Source of the DNA: Bacteroidia bacterium
Lineage (GTDB): Bacteria; Bacteroidota; Bacteroidia; Flavobacteriales; Flavobacteriaceae
DNA: 39,647 nucleotides
Assembly: GCA_018679315.1 (NCBI GenBank)
Contig: JAHHLF010000080.1
Coordinates: forward strand, 1 to 39,647
Direction: 5' to 3'
In this document: positions 1 through 7,519 of the stretch, in pieces
Numbering within the stretch: position 1 is the first letter of the stretch
Layout of the letters: each line of letters starts with the position of its first letter
Translations under genes and position numbers: made by a program
The notes under the pieces: model-generated
Database searches by the model: none
Told to the model about the DNA's origin: nothing
Seen by the model: only the letters and a program-made list of their open reading frames with translations

Positions 1-403
1 TCTCATTAACTATAATGCGATATAATATTACTTCATCAATAAAGGTATAGCTAACATCTTTTTGGACGCGGCGGGTAACGATTTCTATGGCCTTTTTCAG
101 TTTATCTTCCGGGCGCGACATGCCATAGGTTTCGAGCACCAGCTGATACTCCAGCCAGGCCCAATACCAGGACGTTAGATAAAGCAACAGGTTATGCTTG
201 CTTTCAAAATAACGATAGATAGAGCTTTCGTTGGAGCCAATTTTTTGGCCGAGCTTTTTAAAGGTAAAGGCCTCTAAACCGATCTCATCGATCAATTGAA
301 TACCATGCTCTAGTATACGTCTACCGAGATCTGATGTCTCAGGGTCTTTGACATATATTTTCTCCGGTACAGTAATCTTCAGATTGGATAGTAAATTTTC
401 CAT
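1..403 (-). CDS. TetR/AcrR family transcriptional regulator (C-terminus outside window)
   Basis: The first 134 codons of a TetR-type repressor; the gene runs off the left edge. It starts at the ATG complementary to 401-403. The N-terminal DNA-binding region is recognisable: helix residues around AFTFKKLGQKIGSNESSIYRYF match the TetR helix-turn-helix pattern ending in S-x-Y-R/x-Y-F, followed by ES-KHNLL. About 25 residues precede the HTH. The ligand-binding domain begins but is cut off, so the inducer cannot be guessed. It is divergent from the YeeE/YedE transporter pair, which it probably controls. Its promoter carries a 13-base palindrome (429-441) between the -7 and -33 boxes, as expected for autoregulation. 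The family call is firm; the target is inferred from position. Confidence 0.88.
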   Translation of the reverse strand, partial: MENLLSNLKITVPEKIYVKDPETSDLGRRILEHGIQLIDEIGLEAFTFKKLGQKIGSNESSIYRYFESKHNLLLYLTSWYWAWLEYQLVLETYGMSRPEDKLKKAIEIVTRRVQKDVSYTFIDEVILYRIIVNE

Positions 404-420
404 ATTGAAATAAATATGCG

Positions 421-428
421 CAAATATA
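421..428 (-). promoter_or_regulatory. Bacteroidota -7 box of the TetR gene
   Basis: Read on the minus strand this is TATATTTG, matching the Bacteroidota TAnnTTTG -7 element, and is followed by C. A TTG (complement of 450-452) lies 21 bases upstream as a possible -33 element. The box ends 18 bases before the regulator's ATG. Confidence 0.5.
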
Positions 429-441
429 ATAGTATTACTAT
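429..441. promoter_or_regulatory. Palindromic operator candidate, ATAGTA-T-TACTAT
   Basis: A perfect inverted repeat with 6-base arms and a 1-base centre, lying entirely within the spacer between the -33 and -7 boxes of the minus-strand TetR promoter. A bound dimer here would occlude that promoter. A second perfect palindrome, CAAATATTTG, lies at 463-472, closer to the transporter side. Function is inferred from position and symmetry only. Confidence 0.45.
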
Positions 442-551
442 CATTTATGCAATAAATACTGTCAAATATTTGTTAAAATATTATGATACACTTGGTATTT
501 TCCCGTTGACCTTTTGTAACCCCCATTACACATCCACCTCTATTTTCAACC

Positions 552-559
552 TATATTTG
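552..559 (+). promoter_or_regulatory. Bacteroidota -7 box of the YeeE/YedE transporter operon
   Basis: TATATTTG, identical to the -7 box of the divergent TetR gene, ends 17 bases before the ATG at 577. No TTG/TTTG is seen at the usual 17-22 base distance (the nearest TTTG is at 513-516), so only the -7 half is well supported. Confidence 0.5.
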
Positions 560-576
560 CACAAATTGAACACATA

Positions 577-1143
577 ATGGATATTATACTTCAACCCTGG
601 CCCTGGTACGTATCGGGTGCTTTGATTGCCTTGGTTATGGTCTTGCTCGTCTATTTCGGGAAAACCTTTGGTATGTCATCAAATCTTAGGACTCTCTGCA
701 GTATTGGAGGAGGCGGTAAATATTGTGGCTTTTTTCGATTCGACTGGAAAGCGGAACGATGGAATCTGGTAGTTGTCTTTGGAGCTCTTATCGGTGGATT
801 CCTCGCTGTTACCTATTTGTCAGACGGATCTGTGATCGACTTGAATCCAAAAACAGTGGCCACATTGAACGGCTTTGGCTTCAGTGATGTAGGAGCGGGC
901 TTAGTCCCACCGGAGATCTATGATCTGGGTGTCCTTTCCGGATGGAAAGGTTGGGCCCTTCTTATTACTGGCGGCTTCCTTGTCGGGTTTGGGACGCGTT
1001 ATGCAGGAGGCTGTACTTCCGGTCACGCCATCACCGGCCTGAGTAATTTACAGTGGCCATCGTTGATCGCTGTTATCGGCTTTTTCGTCGGGGGTCTTAT
1101 CATGACCCATTTTCTATTACCCTTGATTCTCCCACAATTATGA
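577..1143 (+). CDS. YeeE/YedE-type sulfur transporter subunit 1 (PmpA-like)
   Basis: A 188-residue inner-membrane protein with several hydrophobic segments (about residues 12-28, 62-80, 124-142 and 160-182). The motif GTRYAGGCTSGHAITGLS near residues 138-155 is the signature of the YeeE/YedE (DUF395) family, whose conserved Cys is thought to handle sulfur species such as thiosulfate or sulfide-derived sulfur. This half-size form pairs with a second half-size protein, and the next gene overlaps it by four bases (ATGA), which suggests translational coupling. The start at 577 follows a good -7 promoter box. The family call is firm; the substrate (thiosulfate or another sulfur species) is family knowledge, not shown here. 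Confidence 0.88.
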   Translation: MDIILQPWPWYVSGALIALVMVLLVYFGKTFGMSSNLRTLCSIGGGGKYCGFFRFDWKAERWNLVVVFGALIGGFLAVTYLSDGSVIDLNPKTVATLNGFGFSDVGAGLVPPEIYDLGVLSGWKGWALLITGGFLVGFGTRYAGGCTSGHAITGLSNLQWPSLIAVIGFFVGGLIMTHFLLPLILPQL

Positions 1144-1553
1144 AATTCATAAAGTTTTTACTCGTCGGAATATTTTTCGGGATTGTACTAGTGAAATCCG
1201 AAGCGGTTAGCTGGTATCGTATCTATGAGATGTTCAAATTTGAATCCTTCCATATGTACGGCATTATCGGTACGGCTGTGATCTTAGGCGTTCTTGCCGT
1301 TGCCCTCATCAAGCGTACTAAACTGAAAGACTTTCAAGGCAATGAGATAGAAATGCCGGATAAGGACAAAAGTTTTACCCGCTATTTTGTCGGAGGGAGC
1401 ATCTTTGGACTAGGATGGGCAATTGCTGGCGCATGCCCCGGCCCTATGTATGTGCTTTTAGGAACGGGTGTCTGGACGATCCTGATCGTGATCGCTGCTG
1501 CTGTTCTCGGTACGTTTGTTTACGGCTTGCTCAAAGACAGGTTACCGCATTAA
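1140..1553 (+). CDS. YeeE/YedE-type transporter subunit 2 (DUF6691, PmpB-like)
   Basis: A 137-residue membrane protein. The ATG at 1140 overlaps the previous gene's TGA as ATGA; a longer reading from 1053 lies inside that gene and is not needed. Hydrophobic segments lie at about residues 3-20, 40-60, 85-105 and 110-130. The motif FGLGWAIAGACPGP (about residues 90-103) is the conserved Cys-containing signature of the second half of the split YeeE/YedE family. It should act with its partner as a two-subunit sulfur-compound channel in the inner membrane. Its TAA overlaps the stop codon of the convergent GH16 gene (shared bases 1550-1553), so no terminator separates them. Confidence 0.85.
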   Translation: MKFIKFLLVGIFFGIVLVKSEAVSWYRIYEMFKFESFHMYGIIGTAVILGVLAVALIKRTKLKDFQGNEIEMPDKDKSFTRYFVGGSIFGLGWAIAGACPGPMYVLLGTGVWTILIVIAAAVLGTFVYGLLKDRLPH

Positions 1554-2392
1554 TTGGAATACACCCTGATATAGTCTATGACGAATTCCTGAGGGAAAAT
1601 GGAATCATCAATATCGGGCCCTCCGAAATTCCCGCCTACAGCAGTGTTCAGGATCAAGTAGAAATCCTGGTTAAAAGGCCAGTGCTCTACCGTAAAAGTG
1701 GGAGGAAAATAGGTGTACAACAACACATCATCCACAAAGAATTCAATGCTGTTAGAAGTCCAATTGGCCACAAAAGTATGGAAGCCTTCTTCGATATCGG
1801 GGATTGCAGTGGTCTTGGTATTGATCGTATTTCCTGAACTCGCCTGGGTATGTACCGAGTTAAAGACTTCATCGGGATTTTTGCCCACATACTCCAGAAT
1901 GTCGATCTCGCCGCAGGTAGGCCAGCCTACATCCTCTATATTGGCACCCAGCATCCAGATCGCCGGCCAGACACCAGTTCCCACTGGCAGTTTCGCCCGG
2001 GCTTCAATACGTCCATAGGTGAATTCTACTTTATCTTGTGTAGTGATACGGGTAGATGTATACGTTCCGCCATCATTAAGAATGTTGATCGTAAGCATAC
2101 CATCCTTGACCTCGTGGTTGGTATCCGTATAAAGCTGAGGTTCGTTATTTCCCCAACCACAGATTCCCTGATCGCAACCGTCGCCTAATTCAAAATTCCA
2201 ATCGGCGGTATTGAGTTCCGTTCCCTCGAATTCGTCCTCCCAGATCAATACTGGTTCCGCCGGAGGGTCCGGATCGGGCATTGGATTGGGAGTGGCATCG
2301 GGGTTTGGTGTTTGCATAGTATCGGAGTCATTAGAATCTGAACTGCAAGCACCTATTAATAATGTGAGTATAAGAATCCACATACGTGACAT
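1550..2392 (-). CDS. GH16 lipoprotein, endo-beta-1,3-glucanase (laminarinase) type
   Basis: A 280-residue secreted glycoside hydrolase. The N-terminus has a short hydrophobic stretch ending LLIGAC, a lipobox with the acylated Cys near residue 16. An S/D-rich then P/D-rich linker (to about residue 47) leads to a single GH16 domain. The catalytic signature E-I-D-I-L-E has nucleophile E162, D164 and acid/base E167. The preceding WPTCG and following YVG are typical of bacterial laminarinases (GH16_3-like). No CBM or T9SS tail is visible. The acidic residues just after the Cys (SSDSNDSD) fit a Bacteroidota surface-export signal, though this is an inference. It is divergent from the glucan operon at 2652 and convergent with the YeeE pair. 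Another beta-glucan such as mixed-linkage glucan is possible, but the GH17/GH30 neighbours favour laminarin. Confidence 0.9.
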   Translation of the reverse strand: MSRMWILILTLLIGACSSDSNDSDTMQTPNPDATPNPMPDPDPPAEPVLIWEDEFEGTELNTADWNFELGDGCDQGICGWGNNEPQLYTDTNHEVKDGMLTINILNDGGTYTSTRITTQDKVEFTYGRIEARAKLPVGTGVWPAIWMLGANIEDVGWPTCGEIDILEYVGKNPDEVFNSVHTQASSGNTINTKTTAIPDIEEGFHTFVANWTSNSIEFFVDDVLLYTYFPPTFTVEHWPFNQDFYLILNTAVGGNFGGPDIDDSIFPQEFVIDYIRVYSN

Positions 2393-2540
2393 TTTCTTTC
2401 ATTTTAGTTAATGCGGAAAAGATACTATTATTTTTATTCAAAAAATGGTTTTGTTTAACTTCTGGAATCAAGCCAGCAAGGACAGATATGTAGATTTTTA
2501 TCAAACACCTACACTAATTGTGCCTTGACTGGATATGATC

Positions 2541-2594
2541 GTCATAGAAAATGACAATACATTTGCTTAATTGCGATTAATAATTGTATTATTA
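2541..2594. promoter_or_regulatory. Promoter box flanked by two inverted repeats upstream of the glucan operon
   Basis: TACATTTG at 2558-2565 matches the plus-strand TAnnTTTG -7 element. Just upstream is GTCAT-N5-ATGAC (2541-2555). Just downstream, around the expected transcription start, is TAATAAT-TGT-ATTATTA (2578-2594), a perfect 7+7 repeat. This is the only visible control region for the GH149-to-GH17 operon and perhaps for the divergent GH16 gene. No clear -33 TTG is at the usual distance (TTG 2525-2527 is 30 bases away), which would fit an activator-dependent promoter. Confidence 0.45.
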
Positions 2595-2651
2595 TGACCC
2601 TTAAATACAGCCAACAAAAAAAAATCCAACATCTAAATCAAGTAAGTGCTT

Positions 2652-5600
2652 ATGGGCGAACTGAAATACGTTCAAATAGGAAAAGAAGGGTATTTTAAGA
2701 TCTCCGATGTAGATAAAATTCGGCCTTTTTTTATGAGCATCGTAAGCGATTCCAACCATTGGATGTTCATTTCAAGTAATGGTGGATTGACTGCAGGTAG
2801 GAAGAATGCCGAACATTCTCTGTTTCCCTATTATTCAGATGATAAAATCACTGAATCCATCGAAATTACAGGCAGTAAGACGATTCTTCACGTACACAGG
2901 GAAGGGGGAAGTCAAATTTGGGAACCCTTTTCAGATAGATATTACGGCTTGCATGATATCAGCAGAAACCTGTATAAAAATTTGTATGGCAATACGATCA
3001 TATTTGAGGAGATCAACCACGATCTAAAGCTCAGCTTTCGATATCAATGGAATAGCAGCAATGTATACGGCTTCGTGAGGACTTCAACTCTAAGTAATGA
3101 AGGAGAAGAGGTTTCGATCTCAGTCCTGGACGGCATTCAAAATATTATCCCTTATGGAGTCGGCAGTGAATTGCAGAACCGGCAAAGTAACCTGGTAGAT
3201 GCTTATAAAAGAAGTGAGCTTTTAGAAGATTCGGGTCTTGGAATATATGCCCTAAGCGCAATTATTGTAGATAGAGCAGAACCGAGTGAAGCCTTAAAAG
3301 CGAATATTGCATGGTCTCTTGGCCTGGAAAAGCCTGCCTGCCTGGTGTCTTCCTTACAGCTAAATAAATTCAGGCAGGGAAAATCTATTACCGGAGAAAA
3401 GGATGTCAAAGCAGAGAAAGGGGCATATTTCGTAAACAAGGATCTTGTTCTAAATGCCAAGGATGAAAAAAGTTGGATGATACTGGCCAACGTGAACCAG
3501 GATCAAACTGCTATAGCAGAAATTGCGCAGGCCATACGCAGCGATGCACAACTTGCTGCTAAAATTGCAAAAGATATAGCTAAGGGAACAGAACGACTTG
3601 TCAGCTTAACTGCGGCATCCGATGGAATACAACTGACAGCCGATCATCTAAAGGATACACGTCATTTTGCGAATACACTGTTCAATATCATGCGAGGTGG
3701 GATATTCGATGACAACTACACAATTGAAAGATGGGATCTTGAGACATACTTGCTAAATGCCAATAGCAATATCTATTCAGAATTTGAAAAGGATATTTCG
3801 GCACTGCCTGAAAAATTTTCCATTACTGATCTTATAGATCTTGCTGCCAAGACTGATGATCCCGACATTAAACGCTTGTCTCAGGAATACCTGCCGCTTA
3901 AATTCAGTCGAAGGCATGGTGATCCAAGCCGTCCCTGGAATGTTTTTTCGATCAATACGCGTAGCGAAATTGATGGAAGCAAAATTTTGGATTATGAGGG
4001 GAATTGGCGGGACATCTTTCAGAACTGGGAGGCTCTTGCCCACTCCTATCCTGGATTCATCGAAGGCATGATCCACAAGTTCCTGAATGCCACAACTTTT
4101 GACGGGTATAATCCATATCGGGTAACCAAGGGTGGATTCGATTGGGAAACCGTTGAGCCAGACAATCCTTGGGCTTATATAGGGTATTGGGGAGATCACC
4201 AGATCATTTATCTATTAAAATTTCTCGAGTTCGCTGAAGACCATACCCCCGGGCAATTGGAAAGCTTTTTTAACCAGGAGATCTTTGTTTATGCCAATGT
4301 GCCTTATCAGATCAAACCTTATCCAGACCTATTGCAAGATCCGAAGGATACAATTGTTTTTGATGAGTCATTGGATCATACTATTCGTCAAAAGCGTGAT
4401 GAGCTGGGGGCAGATGGTGCGCTAATGGAAAGCAAGCAACACTCAATTTATAGGGTAAATTTCATTGAAAAGCTCTTGGCCACGGTTTTAGCCAAACTAT
4501 CAAATTTTATTCCCGAAGGAGGTATCTGGATGAATACCCAAAGGCCGGAATGGAATGATGCAAACAATGCGCTCGTAGGAAATGGCGTATCAATGGTCAC
4601 CTTGTACTATCTCAGGCGTTTTCTGGATTTCATGAATACGTTGCTGGCTAATTCCAAAAGTGAAGAATATCTCATATCCGTTGAATTGATAACCTTTTTC
4701 GAAGGGATCAACCAGGCCTTTCAGTCTCATTCTGCAATATTGGATAGTTCCATCAATGATAGAGATCGCAAAACGGTCGTAGATGGCCTGGGGAACGCGG
4801 CAAGTGACTTTAGAAGTAGGATATATGAAGAAGGATTTTCAGGGGACAAAAGATCCATTACAAGAGAAGAAATATTGGAATGTGTCGGCCTGGGACTTCA
4901 ATATTGTGAGCACTCAATTGAGGCCAATAAAAGGAATGACAATCTATACCATGCGTACAATTTAATGACGGTTGAAAATCAGGACGAAATTTCTATTTCC
5001 TACTTGAGTGAAATGCTGGAAGGACAAGTTGCCATCTTAAGCTCAGGGTACCTGTCGCCAGAGGAATCTCTGAAAGTCCTTGATGCCTTAAAGGGCAGCG
5101 CTTTATTTAGGGAGGATCAATTTAGTTATGTGCTATATCCCAACAAAGCCCTGCCTCGGTTCATGGAGAAAAATAATATCCCTGCGGAAAGCGTAAAAAG
5201 TTCCAGCTTGTTATCGACTTTGATCCGGGAGGGAAACACGCAAATAATTGATAAAGATATTGATGGCAAGTTCCACTTTAACGGTAATTTCAAAAATGCA
5301 AATGATCTTTCGGTGGCTTTGAAGGCATTACCTAATACTGAGATGTTTCCCATGTCTGACGATGATATAGAAGGAGTCTTGCAAATATTTGAAGATGTCT
5401 TTGATCACAAGGCTTTTACCGGCAGGTCTGGAACTTTCTTTGGCTATGAAGGTTTGGGTTCCATTTATTGGCATATGGTCTCTAAACTATTGCTGGCCGT
5501 TTATGAAACTTGCTGGCGGGCTATTGAAAGCAAGGCAGATGAAGTGACAATTGGCAAGCTTCTGGAGCATTATTATGAGATTAATGAAGGCATTGGGGTT

Positions 5601-6068
5601 CATAAATCTCCAGAGCTTTATGGGGCTTTCCCGACCGATCCCTATTCACATACGCCCCAGGGCAAAGGAGCACAACAACCAGGAATGACCGGTCAGGTGA
5701 AGGAAGACATCCTGAGCCGCTACGGCGAATTAGGTATCTATGTCCACGATGGTTTCCTTGGGTTTAATCCCTGCCTTTTGCGCAAGGAAGAGTTCCTTAC
5801 AAAGGACGAAATATTCGAATATGTAGACCTGAATGGCAAGTCGACCCAATTGAAAATTGAGGCCGGCTCACTGTGTTTCACTTATTGCCAGGTCCCTGTT
5901 ATATTTACGCTGGATGAAAGTGAAAGCTTGGAAATAATGTATCAGGATGGAGAATCAGTTCGTGCCGAATCGCTTAGATTGGACTTGGAAAATAGCCGTA
6001 AGATATTTGGAAGGACTGGCGAGATCAAGCAGATCAAAGCACATATAGACAAAGCTGTGCTCAATTAA
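2652..6068 (+). CDS. GH149-like beta-1,3-glucan phosphorylase
   Basis: A 1138-residue protein without signal peptide or membrane segment, so cytoplasmic. It has the architecture of the large GH94-clan inverting phosphorylases: a beta-rich N-terminal part, then an (alpha/alpha)6 barrel. The motif RPEWNDANNALVG contains the W-N-D triplet whose Asp (D636) aligns with the general acid of GH94-type phosphorylases. A length near 1100 residues fits GH149 (and GH94 beta-1,2-oligoglucan phosphorylases) rather than ~800-residue cellobiose phosphorylases. The GH16/GH17/GH30 context favours beta-1,3-glucan: oligosaccharide plus phosphate gives glucose-1-phosphate plus a shorter glucan. The ATG at 2652 is preferred over GTG at 2646. 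It is the first gene of a five-gene run. Phosphorylase class is well supported; the exact family (GH149, GH161 or GH94) needs a profile search. Confidence 0.78.
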   Translation: MGELKYVQIGKEGYFKISDVDKIRPFFMSIVSDSNHWMFISSNGGLTAGRKNAEHSLFPYYSDDKITESIEITGSKTILHVHREGGSQIWEPFSDRYYGLHDISRNLYKNLYGNTIIFEEINHDLKLSFRYQWNSSNVYGFVRTSTLSNEGEEVSISVLDGIQNIIPYGVGSELQNRQSNLVDAYKRSELLEDSGLGIYALSAIIVDRAEPSEALKANIAWSLGLEKPACLVSSLQLNKFRQGKSITGEKDVKAEKGAYFVNKDLVLNAKDEKSWMILANVNQDQTAIAEIAQAIRSDAQLAAKIAKDIAKGTERLVSLTAASDGIQLTADHLKDTRHFANTLFNIMRGGIFDDNYTIERWDLETYLLNANSNIYSEFEKDISALPEKFSITDLIDLAAKTDDPDIKRLSQEYLPLKFSRRHGDPSRPWNVFSINTRSEIDGSKILDYEGNWRDIFQNWEALAHSYPGFIEGMIHKFLNATTFDGYNPYRVTKGGFDWETVEPDNPWAYIGYWGDHQIIYLLKFLEFAEDHTPGQLESFFNQEIFVYANVPYQIKPYPDLLQDPKDTIVFDESLDHTIRQKRDELGADGALMESKQHSIYRVNFIEKLLATVLAKLSNFIPEGGIWMNTQRPEWNDANNALVGNGVSMVTLYYLRRFLDFMNTLLANSKSEEYLISVELITFFEGINQAFQSHSAILDSSINDRDRKTVVDGLGNAASDFRSRIYEEGFSGDKRSITREEILECVGLGLQYCEHSIEANKRNDNLYHAYNLMTVENQDEISISYLSEMLEGQVAILSSGYLSPEESLKVLDALKGSALFREDQFSYVLYPNKALPRFMEKNNIPAESVKSSSLLSTLIREGNTQIIDKDIDGKFHFNGNFKNANDLSVALKALPNTEMFPMSDDDIEGVLQIFEDVFDHKAFTGRSGTFFGYEGLGSIYWHMVSKLLLAVYETCWRAIESKADEVTIGKLLEHYYEINEGIGVHKSPELYGAFPTDPYSHTPQGKGAQQPGMTGQVKEDILSRYGELGIYVHDGFLGFNPCLLRKEEFLTKDEIFEYVDLNGKSTQLKIEAGSLCFTYCQVPVIFTLDESESLEIMYQDGESVRAESLRLDLENSRKIFGRTGEIKQIKAHIDKAVLN

Positions 6069-6177
6069 TGCGCTCTAATAAGGAATGATAATCTTATGAA
6101 TGTTCAACAAGATATTTTTTTCAGAAATAAATATATGACTCGATATAAACCAACCCATTTTGCAAAAGTTAATCAAC

Positions 6178-7473
6178 ATGAGAGGATTCTTAAAGATCCT
6201 GGTACTCGTTTTTGTTCTTTCAGGATTTAATTCATGCAAGGAAACCCATAAAGACCTGGAAGAAAAACGATCAGATATAAAAAAGGAAGTGACAGCAAAA
6301 GAGATTTTGGGTAATCCCGAATATTTAGCCATCTCCTATGGAGGCTACAGGCAAGATTCCCGTGATATTCAACCCACTGTAGAAGAATTAAAGGATGACA
6401 TGCGCATATTGTCAGCCATGGGAATTAAAATTGTGCGAACTTATAATGTGCAGTTGGCTCAGGCCTCAAATCTCCTTAAGGCCATCAGTGAGCTGAAACA
6501 GGAAGATGCCGAATTTGAAATGTACGTCATGCTTGGTGCCTGGATCGATTGTAAAAATGCCTGGACAGGTGAAACACCAGATCATGAGGTGGAAAGTGAG
6601 CAGAATGAAGGTGAAATTGCCCGTGCCGTTGCCTTGGTAAAACAATATCCGGATTTAGTAAAGGTACTTGCAGTTGGCAATGAGGCCATGATAAAATGGG
6701 CGACCAGTTATTATGTGCAACCAAAGGTCATCCTGAAGTGGGTAGTTCATTTGCAGGAGCTAAAAAGTTCTGGCGAATTGCCAGCGGATCTTTGGATAAC
6801 CAGTTCCGATGATTTTGCTTCCTGGGGGGGCGGTGATCCTGAATACCACACCGAAGACCTGGCAAAGTTGGTCCATGCAGTTGATTATATTTCCTTTCAT
6901 ACGTATCCTTACCACAACACTCACTACAATCCTCAATTTTGGTGGGTTTCGGAGGAAGAATCACAGAGCTCCGATAAAGATAAAATTGACGCTGCTATGT
7001 TCCGAGCCATAGAGTTCGCTAAGTCTCAGTATAAGGCTGTCTCTGATTATGTAAAAAGCCTGGGGGAAGAAAAACCGATCCATATTGGGGAAACCGGATG
7101 GGCAACTATCTCAAACGGACACTACGGTCCGAATGGCTCAAAGGCAACGGACGAATTAAAAGAGGCGTTATACTATCAACATATCAGAGAATGGACAAAT
7201 GCTTCCGGTATCTCATGCTTTTATTTTGAAGCTTTTGATGAACCTTGGAAGGACTCGCACAATAAAAAAGGCTCAGAAAACCATTTTGGATTGTTTACCG
7301 TTGACGGCCAGGCAAAGTATGCACTTTGGGATTTAGTGGACCAGGGCATTTTTGAAGGATTAACTCGAAATGGAAACACTATAACAAAGACGTACAACGG
7401 AGATAGGGAGGCTTTGATGCTGGATGTTCTTGTGCCCCCTACCAAAGAAGAGCATGCTGTAGTTCTCCAATGA
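6178..7473 (+). CDS. GH17 lipoprotein, endo-beta-1,3-glucanase
   Basis: A 431-residue protein starting at the ATG at 6178; an in-frame TTG at 6160 adds only six residues. A basic-hydrophobic leader ends SGFNSC, a relaxed lipobox with Cys near residue 20. The GH17 TIM barrel follows: catalytic acid E169 in AVGNEAM and nucleophile E305 in HIGETGW, with aromatic strands (YISFHTYPY, CFYFEAFDEPW) typical of the family. Known flavobacterial GH17 laminarinases are endo-acting on undecorated beta-1,3-glucan, so this enzyme probably works together with the GH30 encoded next. It starts 109 bases after the phosphorylase with no clear promoter between. A run of seven G at 6824-6830 (W-G-G-G) is a potential slippage site but the frame is intact. 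Confidence 0.9.
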   Translation: MRGFLKILVLVFVLSGFNSCKETHKDLEEKRSDIKKEVTAKEILGNPEYLAISYGGYRQDSRDIQPTVEELKDDMRILSAMGIKIVRTYNVQLAQASNLLKAISELKQEDAEFEMYVMLGAWIDCKNAWTGETPDHEVESEQNEGEIARAVALVKQYPDLVKVLAVGNEAMIKWATSYYVQPKVILKWVVHLQELKSSGELPADLWITSSDDFASWGGGDPEYHTEDLAKLVHAVDYISFHTYPYHNTHYNPQFWWVSEEESQSSDKDKIDAAMFRAIEFAKSQYKAVSDYVKSLGEEKPIHIGETGWATISNGHYGPNGSKATDELKEALYYQHIREWTNASGISCFYFEAFDEPWKDSHNKKGSENHFGLFTVDGQAKYALWDLVDQGIFEGLTRNGNTITKTYNGDREALMLDVLVPPTKEEHAVVLQ

Positions 7474-7519
7474 GCAATGAGCAGACTCCTTTAGCTGTTG
7501 ATGAATGAAAAAGTAAATC

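Noticed and set aside
1415..1837. Plus-strand open frame spanning the end of the YeeE partner and GH16
   Set aside because: It overlaps two well-supported genes and has no domain.
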